Shown piece by piece: positions 52,527-60,890 of a DNA stretch of 64,000 nucleotides. The notes below the pieces were generated by a model that saw only the letters and a list, made by a program, of their open reading frames with translations, had not been told where the DNA came from and did not search any database. This DNA comes from Lancefieldella sp. Marseille-Q7238. GTDB lineage: Bacteria; Actinomycetota; Coriobacteriia; Coriobacteriales; Atopobiaceae. Location: assembly GCF_949152215.1 (NCBI RefSeq), contig NZ_OX424407.1, forward strand, positions 1 to 64,000, given 5' to 3'. Numbering within the stretch: position 1 is the first letter of the stretch; each line of letters opens with the position of its first letter. Both the position numbers and the translations under genes were made by a program.

Positions 52527-53455
52527 TAAATCTCGTCAAAGGTATTGTGATGAATGGTGCCGTCGTCGCAGGTAATAGAGGTTCCTGCAAGTGACGGATT
52601 CAAGATTCGTATCCAGAGGTCGTTGCGGACCTTTTGAGCGTTTTCCACAACAGCTTGAGCAACAACGGGAGAGTCGCAGACGGCAATCATTGCGGCGCCC
52701 GATCCGGAAATAACAAAGGTGCTCGCGCGCGCCATCAGAGCCGCCTCACGAAGTGCCTCGTAGTCGGGAATTAGTTTCTTTCTGTAGGGTTCGTGTAACT
52801 TATCGACGCATGCGGTAGCGAGAAGACCCGCGTTGCCGGTTTCAAGAGCGGTGGTGACGGCCACTACGCGTCCCATTTGCCATACGGCGGTTTCCAGGGG
52901 AATCTCGGTAGGCATAATGTGGCGAGCGTCTTCGGTTTGAACTGAATAGGGAGGAGCGATTGCCACAAAAGAAAAGCCGCGCGCGATTTTAATGCGAGAG
53001 CAGACCGTGTGGCCGCCTTCGACAAAGGATGACGTCAGACCGCCGTAGATGGCGGGGGCAACGTTGTCAGGGTGTCCTTCGATGCGGCATGCCAAATCAA
53101 GCGCACGCTCCGGATCCCAACCGCCGTGAGACTCGCTGAGAGCGCAGGCGACACCTGCAATCACGCAGGCAGAACTCGAACCAAGCCCTCCTGAAAACGG
53201 GATGGGGGAGTCAATGGAGATATGCTTTGGCGTAGGATCGCTGCCGAGCTTATCGCATGCCTGCGTATACGCCTGCCATACGAGATTATCATCGTTTTGA
53301 AAGCGAAGCGGGCAGCCTGCAATCTCAAGGGTGTCGGCCTCTCTGAACTGAAACAGTGCTCGAAGATTGAAGGCAAGACCCAGGCAGTCAAACCCGACGC
53401 CTACGTTTGCCGAGGTAGCCGGTACCGAAACGGACAAAATGATATCTTTTTGCAT
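52526..53455 (-). CDS. thrB: Homoserine kinase
   Basis: ThrB phosphorylates homoserine on the way to threonine. The 309-residue GHMP kinase has 'VSVPATSANVGVGFDCLG' at the start and the phosphate-binding motif 'PFSGGLGSSSACVIAGVACAL', and later 'VISGSGAAMIAV'. I chose the ATG at 53455 with GAGG upstream; a TTG 12 bases earlier is in frame. The gene is read toward livF and its partner thrC lies upstream, with 74 bases between. The terminal Asp-Glu-Ile tail is short. Confidence 0.95.
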   Translation of the reverse strand: MQKDIILSVSVPATSANVGVGFDCLGLAFNLRALFQFREADTLEIAGCPLRFQNDDNLVWQAYTQACDKLGSDPTPKHISIDSPIPFSGGLGSSSACVIAGVACALSESHGGWDPERALDLACRIEGHPDNVAPAIYGGLTSSFVEGGHTVCSRIKIARGFSFVAIAPPYSVQTEDARHIMPTEIPLETAVWQMGRVVAVTTALETGNAGLLATACVDKLHEPYRKKLIPDYEALREAALMARASTFVISGSGAAMIAVCDSPVVAQAVVENAQKVRNDLWIRILNPSLAGTSITCDDGTIHHNTFDEI

Positions 53456-53529
53456 AGTGCGCCTCAATTATTCTGACAGTTCTGCTTTCAGGTACCACAG
53501 ACGGCGAAGCTCCAAGTAGCTTAAACGCG

Positions 53530-55026
53530 TCAACTGAATATCCTTGAGCAGGCTGTTGTCACAAACCTCTCCATTTGATTTTGATCACACACACCGGTAT
53601 GAATAATAGCGTTATCACGAAGTCTCGAAAGCGTAATTGGGGGAACGGTGCCGGTGTATTCGGCGAGCGCGTCCATGCAGGCGAAGTCGTCAAGGTTCTC
53701 AGGCTTTCTCCCAAGCGCAGCTAAGACGTCAGACGAGAATTTATACGGGCTTGCGGTAGACAGGCATACCAGCGCTTTATTCCGCGTGGACAGGTGGGGG
53801 GCGACTCGCTCGAGCACGCACCTCGCCACCGCGGTATGCGGATCGATTAGCACATGCTCCTCTTCCCAGGTGGAACGAATGGTCGCAGCGGTTTCAGCAT
53901 CGGTAGCAAAGCCACAGTCAAAAATCGCCCGAATGCGGTCGAGCAGCTGCGCCGAAACCGTATAGACGCCCTTCTCGCGAAGGTTTCGCATCAAAAAGGC
54001 GATAAGGTTGGTGTCTTTGTCCGAGGCGTAGTACAGAAGTCGTTCAAGGTTTGATGAAACGATAATGTCCATCGAGGGCGACATGGTCTTTTTAAAGGCG
54101 CGACGCCGATCATATGTGCCCGTTTGAATAAAATCCGTAAGAACCTTGTTCGCATTGGAGGCTACGATGAGTCTGTCTACGGGCAGTCCGAGTGTCTTGG
54201 CAAAGTATCCCGCAAGGACGTCGCCGAAGTTTCCTGTCGGCACGCAAAAGCTCACTCGGTCGCCCAGGGAAATGGCACCGCGGCGAACAAGCTGCGCGTA
54301 GGCGTCAAAGTAATAGGTGATTTGAGGAACAAGGCGACCTATATTGATAGAGTTTGCACTGGAGAGCGCCGTATTGGCGCTACGAAGGTGCTCAGCAAGC
54401 TCGCTATCGGCAAAAATGCGCTTCACCTCGGTCTGCGCATTGTCAAAGGTGCCCCGAACAGCGCATACGGCAACGTTTGACCCGGTTTGCGTGGTCATTT
54501 GAAGGCGCTGGATATCTGAGACCTTGCCTTCGGGATAAAAGACGCTCACTCCCAGTCCGGGAATATCCTTGAAACCCTCAAGCGCCGCCTTGCCGGTGTC
54601 TCCTGACGTTGCCGTGACAATCATGACATTGCGCTTCCTGCCGGCAAGCGCTTTTGTAAACAAACGGGGAAGCATTTGCAGCGCAATGTCCTTGAAGGCT
54701 GAAGTGGGTCCGTGAAAGAGCTCAAGCAGCCAGTGATTTCCTAGTGGTGTGACAGGCGTAATCGCAGGCGTATCCCATTGCGGCCCATAGGCGCCTTGGA
54801 TACACTCATCAATCTCCTCCGAAGTGTAGTCTGCGAGAAGCGTCGAAAGAACGTCGTGGGCGGTGGCATGAAAATCCTGTCCTGAAATGCGGGTTAGATC
54901 CAGGGCTTTTGTGCCAAGCGCGTCGGAGACAAAGAGACCTCCATCGGGAGCGATGCCGCTTACAACGGCTTGTTTTGCGCTGACAGAAGAAAGGCTGCTG
55001 CGTGTGCTGTGGTACTGAACGTCCAT
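53530..55026 (-). CDS. thrC: Threonine synthase
   Basis: This PLP enzyme converts O-phosphohomoserine to threonine. The 498-residue chain has the lysine motif 'GPTSAFKDIALQ' and 'VTATSGDTGKAAL' for phosphate and cofactor binding. It opens with the usual 'YHSTRSS' segment. GGAGG lies 5 bases before the ATG. A promoter-like pair TTAAAA/TATGAT with a 17-base spacer lies upstream. It is likely cotranscribed with thrB downstream. Confidence 0.96.
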   Translation of the reverse strand: MDVQYHSTRSSLSSVSAKQAVVSGIAPDGGLFVSDALGTKALDLTRISGQDFHATAHDVLSTLLADYTSEEIDECIQGAYGPQWDTPAITPVTPLGNHWLLELFHGPTSAFKDIALQMLPRLFTKALAGRKRNVMIVTATSGDTGKAALEGFKDIPGLGVSVFYPEGKVSDIQRLQMTTQTGSNVAVCAVRGTFDNAQTEVKRIFADSELAEHLRSANTALSSANSINIGRLVPQITYYFDAYAQLVRRGAISLGDRVSFCVPTGNFGDVLAGYFAKTLGLPVDRLIVASNANKVLTDFIQTGTYDRRRAFKKTMSPSMDIIVSSNLERLLYYASDKDTNLIAFLMRNLREKGVYTVSAQLLDRIRAIFDCGFATDAETAATIRSTWEEEHVLIDPHTAVARCVLERVAPHLSTRNKALVCLSTASPYKFSSDVLAALGRKPENLDDFACMDALAEYTGTVPPITLSRLRDNAIIHTGVCDQNQMERFVTTACSRIFS

Positions 55027-55050
55027 GAATCCTCCGAAGATATGACTGCC

Positions 55051-55079
55051 ATCATAGTTTCGTGTTTCAAGTATTTTAA
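55051..55079 (-). promoter_or_regulatory. Candidate thrC promoter
   Basis: On the minus strand TTAAAA and TATGAT are separated by 17 bases, about 25 bases before the thrC ATG. The -35 is weak but the -10 is good. Confidence 0.5.
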
Positions 55080-55083
55080 CGGT

Positions 55084-55113
55084 CTGTCAGACTCGGCGTC
55101 CCTCACGTATTAT
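55084..55113 (+). promoter_or_regulatory. Candidate hom promoter
   Basis: CTGTCA and TATTAT are 18 bases apart on the plus strand, roughly 100 bases before hom, back-to-back with the thrC promoter. The leader between this and hom may hold a weak stem (GTCCGT/ACGGAC). Confidence 0.4.
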
Positions 55114-55217
55114 TGTTAACGGAATTTCAATGATAGGCGTTGACGCGGTCCGTGTACGCGGGCTGCACTGCTCAAACGGACGCACTGGTTTTCAAAGAAG
55201 GGAAGTGCCTCCTGGTA

Positions 55218-56396
55218 ATGAAAACACATAGAACTACAAGGCCGCTTAAGGTTGCCCTTTTGGGGTACGGTACGGTCGGCAAATCCGTAGCGCGCATTCT
55301 CGATGAGCGCGTGGATGAGGTAACACTCGCCGCTATTTTGATGCGTCCCGGATACACTCCTTCTGATGTTCGCATGACCGATTCATACGAGACTATCGTC
55401 TGCGATCCTACCATTGATGTCGTAGTTGAATGCATGGGCGGTCTTGAGCCTGCTCATGAGTATCTGCTTCGTGCACTTTTAGCCGGAAAGCATGTTGTTA
55501 CGTCAAACAAAGCGGTCGTCGCGGCATACTTTGCCGATTTCGTATCCGCGGGCGAGAAGAGCGGCGCCGCCCTTCGTATTGAAGCGTGCGTCGGCGGAGG
55601 CATTCCGTGGATTGCTGGCATTGAAAAGGCCAAGCGAATTGACGCTATTACCAGCTTTTACGGCATTATGAATGGCACCACAAACTATATTGTGTACTCA
55701 ATGCAAAAAGACGGTACCGATTTTGCTGAGGCGCTTGGCAAAGCGCAGGAGTTAGGGTATGCCGAGCGCGAGCCCTCCGCGGATATCGACGGTTTTGACG
55801 TTTGCGCCAAGACGGTTATTTCCGCAACGGTTGCCTTTGATACGCTGTGTACGACTGCGGTTCCTACCTCGGGTATCCGCAATCTTACCCGTCGCGATCT
55901 TGCGTTTTTCAGCAACCATGGACGTACCGTGAAACTGTTTGGCCACGGCGTATGTGAGGATGGGCGGTATGCGGTAGCGGTTGAGCCCGTGGCTGTTCCA
56001 ATCGAGTCCCTTGAATCGCATGTTGTTTCCAACTTCAATATGATTTCACTGACAGGCGCCACAATCGGTGAGCTGAAATTCTACGGACAAGGCGCCGGAG
56101 GTAATCCGACGGCGAACGCGGTTGTGCAGGACATTATCGATGTGGCGCGCGGAAATTATCCTGTATATCCATGTGCGCGCGCGGACGCACCGGCACTCAG
56201 GTACGATCCTGACCTTTTGCGCTCTTCGTATGTAATTCGCACCAACGCAGCCATTCCTGACAGTACGGTATATGAGCCGGGTGCCTATGTGGTACATGAT
56301 ATAATCGCCGTTCAAGCGCGAGAACTTCTCGAGGGCGCGCTCAAAACCGACTCTACATCGTTTATGGCGGCTCTGGGCGAGAGGGACCAATCATGA
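55218..56396 (+). CDS. hom: Homoserine dehydrogenase
   Basis: This enzyme reduces aspartate semialdehyde to homoserine. The 392-residue protein has the nucleotide motif GYGTVG at residues 16-21 and the catalytic lysine region 'ADIDGFDVCAKTVISA'. Many bacterial Hom proteins have about 430 residues with a C-terminal ACT domain; here the last 70 residues only loosely fit one, so regulation by threonine may differ. The ATG at 55218 is the likely start, although the frame is open for 26 further codons. Its stop overlaps lysC by 4 bases (ATGA). Confidence 0.9.
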   Translation: MKTHRTTRPLKVALLGYGTVGKSVARILDERVDEVTLAAILMRPGYTPSDVRMTDSYETIVCDPTIDVVVECMGGLEPAHEYLLRALLAGKHVVTSNKAVVAAYFADFVSAGEKSGAALRIEACVGGGIPWIAGIEKAKRIDAITSFYGIMNGTTNYIVYSMQKDGTDFAEALGKAQELGYAEREPSADIDGFDVCAKTVISATVAFDTLCTTAVPTSGIRNLTRRDLAFFSNHGRTVKLFGHGVCEDGRYAVAVEPVAVPIESLESHVVSNFNMISLTGATIGELKFYGQGAGGNPTANAVVQDIIDVARGNYPVYPCARADAPALRYDPDLLRSSYVIRTNAAIPDSTVYEPGAYVVHDIIAVQARELLEGALKTDSTSFMAALGERDQS

Positions 56397-57721
56397 TCAA
56401 AATTGTGAAATTCGGCGGGTCAAGCGTTGCGTCTTTCGAGCAATTCGAGAAGGTCAAGAATATTGTCGATGCCGATCCTGACCGCCGGTTTATCGTATCG
56501 TCAGCTGTCGGCAAGCGCTTTAGTGGCGATAATAAAATCACTGATCTTTTGCTGCTGGTGAACGCTCACATTGAATATCACGTTGACTGCACCTCTCTGC
56601 TTGCTGATATTCAGGCGCGCTTTCAAGAAATTGCTGACAGGTTGAGACTTTCGTGGCCTGTCGCTCAAAAATTTGATGAATTCGCCTCACATATCAAGAA
56701 GTATTCACCTGAGTTTGTCGTATCGCGTGGCGAATGGTTTACCTGCAACCTTTTGGCTGAGTATCTGGGGCTGCCGTTTGTCGACGCGGCTGATGTAATC
56801 GTATTTCACCACGATGGCACTGTGGATATGGAACGTACAGCCTCGCGTCTGCGGGATGTGGTTGCTCGCGAGGGTTCCTTTGTACTCCCCGGATTTTACG
56901 GCGCTACGGTTGACGGCGCCATCAAACTTTTTCAGCGCGGTGGTGGCGACATTACCGGTGCCGTTGTAGCGCGCTGCCTAGACGCGGGTCTCTATGAAAA
57001 CTGGACAGACGTCTCAGGTTTTCTTTCCGCCGATCCGCATGTGGTTGAGCATCCGCGTGCTATCGGACGCATTACCTTTGACGAGATGCGCGAACTTTCC
57101 TACATGGGCGCTTCGGTCTTGCAGGAAGAAGCTATCTTTCCCGTTCGTGAAGCCAATATCCCCATTCAAATCAAAAATACCAACAGCCCTTTGGACAAGG
57201 GTACCGTCATCCGTGAAACTGCTGACGGCGATGTGAGCGAGCATCTGATTACCGGTATTGCTGGCCGTAAGGACTTTATGGCCATACATGTCAAAAAGGC
57301 TCATATGTCCAATGAGGTGGGTGTCATTTCCCGGGCGCTTCATATAGCCGAGAGGTACGGCGTTTCTGTAGAGCATGTTCCTACGGGTGTCGATTCATTC
57401 GGCATTGTGGTCAATGCCGCCGATGTGCGCGATACCGTCTATTCCATCATCGCCGACATCCGCCATGAGATAGAGCCTGACGACATTACGATGGTAGACC
57501 GCTTGGCGCTGGTTTCTGTAGTCGGTCGTAATATGTCAAAGCGCTCCGGTACCTCCGGCAAAATCTTCGGAGCTTTGGGCGAGGCCGACATCAACATTCG
57601 CATGATTACGCAAAGCTCCGAAGAAATCAGTATTATCGTGGGCGTTGACAATGCGGATTTTGATCGCACGATTCGCGTCATTTACGAGCGTTTTGTCCGC
57701 GATGAAATGGTTTCGAGATAG
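56393..57721 (+). CDS. lysC: Aspartate kinase
   Basis: LysC starts the aspartate family pathway by phosphorylating aspartate. The 442-residue protein begins 'KIVKFGGSSVASFEQF' and has 'FYGATVDGAIKLFQRGGGD' in the kinase domain, then two ACT-like regions in the last 150 residues (about 300-440) that would bind an amino-acid effector. The overlap with hom implies coupling. asd follows 14 bases after its stop, giving three consecutive pathway steps in one operon. Confidence 0.94.
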   Translation: MIKIVKFGGSSVASFEQFEKVKNIVDADPDRRFIVSSAVGKRFSGDNKITDLLLLVNAHIEYHVDCTSLLADIQARFQEIADRLRLSWPVAQKFDEFASHIKKYSPEFVVSRGEWFTCNLLAEYLGLPFVDAADVIVFHHDGTVDMERTASRLRDVVAREGSFVLPGFYGATVDGAIKLFQRGGGDITGAVVARCLDAGLYENWTDVSGFLSADPHVVEHPRAIGRITFDEMRELSYMGASVLQEEAIFPVREANIPIQIKNTNSPLDKGTVIRETADGDVSEHLITGIAGRKDFMAIHVKKAHMSNEVGVISRALHIAERYGVSVEHVPTGVDSFGIVVNAADVRDTVYSIIADIRHEIEPDDITMVDRLALVSVVGRNMSKRSGTSGKIFGALGEADINIRMITQSSEEISIIVGVDNADFDRTIRVIYERFVRDEMVSR

Positions 57722-57735
57722 AGAGGCTCATACGT

Positions 57736-58857
57736 ATGATTGAAAACTCCGCTGTCCGTGCGGATGAGGGTGCCACCATCCATAGATGTGAAGGTCCCGC
57801 TAGCTCTCTAAAAAAGAATTCTGACGTCGCCGCAAACGGAAAAGTCGTAGCGATTGTAGGCGCTACCGGCGTGGTAGGTACGCAAATGATGCGCTGTCTG
57901 GAGGAACGCGCGTTTCCCGTTTCCCGACTGGTTCTGTTGGCCTCCGCTCGCTCCGCCGGAAGTTTCGTTGATTTTTGTGGCGAGAAGATCCAAGTGCTGG
58001 AAGCTGAGCCCGATGCTTTTGAAAACGTTGACATTGTGCTTGGAGCGGCAGGAGATGCTCAGGCAAAAGAACTTCTGCCCGAGGCGGTCAGGCGCGGCTG
58101 CGTGTGCGTGGATAATTCCCACGCGTTTCGTTTAGATCAGAATGTTCCTTTGGTCATTCCTGAGATTAATGCGGAAGATATCAAGGGACACCACGGTATT
58201 ATCGCCAACCCTAACTGCGCAACCATTATCGGCCTGGTGCCTCTCTGGCCGCTTCATCAGGCTGCGGGTGTAAAACGGCTGATTGTGTCTACCTATCAAG
58301 CCGCGTCGGGCGCCGGTCTGCCGGGACTCAAAGAGCTCGAACGTGAGATGGCATGTCTTGTCGCGAGCGAGCCAATAGAAAAGACTGCACCTTTCGCCTA
58401 CCAACTGGCCGCCAATCTGATTCCGCAAATTGGCGGCTTTGACGAGGCAGGGTATACCTCTGAAGAAATGAAGATGCAAAACGAAGGTCGAAAGATTATG
58501 CACTTGCCTGACCTGCGTGTAAGCTGCACCTGTGTGCGTGTGCCGGTCATGCGCTCTCACTCTGAAGCCATTACCGTTGAGTTTGAACGCCCGATTACCG
58601 CTGACGAAGCTCGTTTCGTACTTGAGGGCGCCCCTGGCGTCAAGGTTGTTGATGATCCGGCAGCGCTTGCTTACCCTATGCCGCTTGAAACGTCTGATCA
58701 AGATCTTGTGTATGTAGGACGTATTCGCGAGGATCTTTCCGCACCGGAAGGCACGCACGCACTGACCTTCTTCTGCTGTGGCGATCAAATCCGAAAAGGC
58801 GCCGCTACCAACGCCGTTCAGATTGCCGAGTATTTGAGAGAGACTCTTTATGTTTAA
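57736..58857 (+). CDS. asd: Aspartate-semialdehyde dehydrogenase
   Basis: Asd makes aspartate semialdehyde from aspartyl phosphate. The 373-residue enzyme has 'GKVVAIVGATGVVGTQM' (nucleotide fold, at about 35-50), catalytic Cys near 158 in 'NPNCATI', and 'SHAFRLDQNVPLVIPEIN'. An extra head of about 35 residues precedes the fold and has no family match. GAGAGG lies 10 bases before the ATG. It closes the hom-lysC-asd operon. Confidence 0.94.
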   Translation: MIENSAVRADEGATIHRCEGPASSLKKNSDVAANGKVVAIVGATGVVGTQMMRCLEERAFPVSRLVLLASARSAGSFVDFCGEKIQVLEAEPDAFENVDIVLGAAGDAQAKELLPEAVRRGCVCVDNSHAFRLDQNVPLVIPEINAEDIKGHHGIIANPNCATIIGLVPLWPLHQAAGVKRLIVSTYQAASGAGLPGLKELEREMACLVASEPIEKTAPFAYQLAANLIPQIGGFDEAGYTSEEMKMQNEGRKIMHLPDLRVSCTCVRVPVMRSHSEAITVEFERPITADEARFVLEGAPGVKVVDDPAALAYPMPLETSDQDLVYVGRIREDLSAPEGTHALTFFCCGDQIRKGAATNAVQIAEYLRETLYV

Positions 58858-58883
58858 CTCTTGGAGCGAAGTGTTGCATTTAC

Positions 58884-58915
58884 AATAAAAAGCCGCTCGA
58901 CTTAGCCGAGCGGCT
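58884..58915 (-). terminator. Terminator of tRNA-Arg (also possible asd end)
   Basis: AGCCGCTCG and CGAGCGGCT form a 9-bp stem with a 7-base loop. On the minus strand it is followed by TTTTATT, as expected for a terminator of tRNA-Arg. On the plus strand it sits 35 bases past asd and may also act there, although the T-run is poor. Confidence 0.8.
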
Positions 58916-58923
58916 GAAATTTC

Positions 58924-59000
58924 TGGTGTCCCCTAGGCGATTCGAACGCCTGACCTGCGGTTTAGAAGACCGATGCTCTATCCAACTGAGCTAAGGGGAC
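58924..59000 (-). tRNA. tRNA-Arg (TCT)
   Basis: The reverse complement has acceptor GTCCCCT/AGGGGAC, anticodon loop CTTCTAA with anticodon TCT, T loop TTCGAAT and an encoded CCA. It reads AGA and, by wobble, AGG codons. A perfect TATAAT at 59016-59021 (minus strand) is its likely -10. Confidence 0.95.
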
Positions 59001-59260
59001 GTATGTGCGCATTCAATTATAGCAACGGCACTACAAAAATCGATTGATAAAAGTGCGCAGAATTATTTCATCATGCGTAATTGTCGAAACGTGCACAGAC
59101 GCGTGCTGCGATTGTCTCTGTAAGCGCCGGCTACCTTTTATGGAATGCGAAAGTCGCCGGCGGAGCATGCGCTGCAAACTGTGCTATTCTTGCGGCGCTC
59201 GTTGTGAGTCCCATATTCTTTTTGGCATATAAAACCGGTACTCTTTGCTTTGGAGGCTTC

Positions 59261-60463
59261 ATGACCTACGATTTTGAATCTCGTGTTGACCGCAGTCGGG
59301 AGGGTTCCCGCAAGTGGAACGCCATGCGCAGCGCTCACCCTGAGTTGCCGCCGCATATTGTTCCATTTTCCGTTGCCGACATGGAGTTTCATACTGCTCC
59401 GGAGATTGTTGACGGTCTGAAGCGTTTCATTGATACGGCGGTGCTCGGGTATTCAGAGCCAACGGACGAGATGAAAGAAGCGGTGGCCAGCTGGATGGCG
59501 CGGCGACACAACTGGCATATTGAACCGGAATGGATTTTGAATTCCGCTGGCGTGGTTCCATCTATTTTTTCAGCGGTAGAAGAATTTACCAAGCCTGATG
59601 AGGGCGTTATCATTTTTACGCCGGTCTACCATCCGTTCTATCTGGCTGTGGAACACTCCCATCGTACGCTTGTCGAGTGCCCACTGATTCTGAATGATGA
59701 CCTCACATACGACATCGATTTTGATCTCTTTGAGAAGCTCGCGTCAGATGCCAGCAATACCTTGTTGATTTTTTGTTCGCCACACAATCCCGCAGGGCGC
59801 GTGTGGACGGAAGAAGAACTTCTCCGCATTGCCAAGATTGCCGAAAAATATGAACTGCTCGTAGTCTCTGACGAGATACACCATGACCTCATCATGCCGG
59901 GTTCGCGCCACACGGTTTTTGAAACGGTTACACCCTCTATCGTTGCGCGGACGATTACCTGCACTTCGCCCTCAAAGAGTTTCAACCTCGCCGGTACCCA
60001 GTTTTCAAACATCATCGTAAGTAATCCTGAGCTGCGAGAGCGTCTTAACACGCGCATGAACGAAAACCATACGACCTCCTGCAATCCCATCAGCTTCAAA
60101 GCCTGCGAGCTTGCCTACAACTATGCCGAAAAATGGCTTGACGCCTGCATCGTGGCTGTTGACGCCAATCAACACCACGTTATCAACTTTTTTGCCGAGA
60201 AGCACCCTGAAGTCCGTCTTATCCCCGTCAAGGGAACGTATCTTCAATGGCTTGATTTTCGTGCGTTGGGCCTTACGCATGAGGAGCTCGACGATTTTCT
60301 CGAGAACAAAGCGCAGCTTTTCTTTACTGACGGCGTGTTTTTTGGCAAGGCGGCCGATGGTTTTAAGAGATGGAACCTGGCGGCTCCGCGTGTGGAGATT
60401 GACGAGGCGCTTGAGCGTCTTGACAAAGCGTTGCTGGAGCTCGTGGGAAAAGAAAGTCTCTGA
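59261..60463 (+). CDS. patB: PatB/MalY-type C-S lyase (aminotransferase class I/II)
   Basis: This PLP enzyme is related to cystathionine beta-lyases of the PatB/MalY type, which break C-S bonds and can release sulfide or thiols. The 400-residue protein has the lysine in 'TCTSPSKSFNLAGTQFSNII' and 'FCSPHNPAGRVWTEEEL' as expected for fold type I. I use the ATG at 59261, five bases after GGAGG; the frame is open 60 codons further upstream but without homology. It stands alone between two tRNA loci. Members in oral actinobacteria may produce hydrogen sulfide, but that is only an analogy. Confidence 0.92.
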   Translation: MTYDFESRVDRSREGSRKWNAMRSAHPELPPHIVPFSVADMEFHTAPEIVDGLKRFIDTAVLGYSEPTDEMKEAVASWMARRHNWHIEPEWILNSAGVVPSIFSAVEEFTKPDEGVIIFTPVYHPFYLAVEHSHRTLVECPLILNDDLTYDIDFDLFEKLASDASNTLLIFCSPHNPAGRVWTEEELLRIAKIAEKYELLVVSDEIHHDLIMPGSRHTVFETVTPSIVARTITCTSPSKSFNLAGTQFSNIIVSNPELRERLNTRMNENHTTSCNPISFKACELAYNYAEKWLDACIVAVDANQHHVINFFAEKHPEVRLIPVKGTYLQWLDFRALGLTHEELDDFLENKAQLFFTDGVFFGKAADGFKRWNLAAPRVEIDEALERLDKALLELVGKESL

Positions 60464-60524
60464 GATAGTGTCTGCAATTCAATGACAGTTGAGAGAAGTC
60501 GCATGGAAAACTTGAAAATAGGGG

Positions 60525-60552
60525 TTGCATAATCGGCGAGTTCTGTAATAAT
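60525..60552 (+). promoter_or_regulatory. Candidate promoter of tRNA-His/tRNA-Lys
   Basis: TTGCAT (60525-60530) and TAATAAT (60546-60552) are 15-16 bases apart, just before the two tRNA genes. The -35 hexamer equals that of the tRNA-Gln promoter. The spacer is a little short. Confidence 0.5.
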
Positions 60553-60582
60553 GATTTAGCTGCTTCAAGAGGTGGCTAAACG

Positions 60583-60658
60583 GTGGGAGTAGCTCAGTTG
60601 GCAGAGCGACGGACCGTGGCTCCGTAGGTCGAGGGTTCGAGCCCCTTTTCCCACCCCA
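60583..60658 (+). tRNA. tRNA-His (GTG)
   Basis: The cloverleaf has acceptor GTGGGAG/TTCCCAC, anticodon stem ACGGA/TCCGT and loop CCGTGGC with anticodon GTG. A G at 60582 (the -1 position) faces the C73 discriminator, the identity pair of tRNA-His. CCA is encoded. Position 33 is C, where U is nearly universal. Confidence 0.93.
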
Positions 60659-60671
60659 TTTTGAAGCTTTT

Positions 60672-60747
<76 letters not shown>

Positions 60748-60757
60748 TTGCATTGAC

Positions 60758-60785
60758 GCACCCCGGCACCTGTCGGGGTGCTTTG
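60758..60785 (+). terminator. Terminator of tRNA-His/tRNA-Lys
   Basis: GCACCCCG and CGGGGTGC are perfect 8-bp complements separated by 8 bases and followed by TTTG. It lies just past tRNA-Lys. Confidence 0.85.
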
Positions 60786-60890
60786 TTATAGCGATTCGCT
60801 AGAAAACTCCCATTCTTGTGTGCCTAAAACAGAAAAATGCGTCATACTAGACAGTACATGTTTAATGCCTTTCGTCATGGAGGAATTGTC

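Noticed and set aside
59081-59260. 60-codon N-terminal extension of patB
   Set aside because: The strong ribosome-binding site before 59261 and family length place the start there; the upstream frame is just open by chance.
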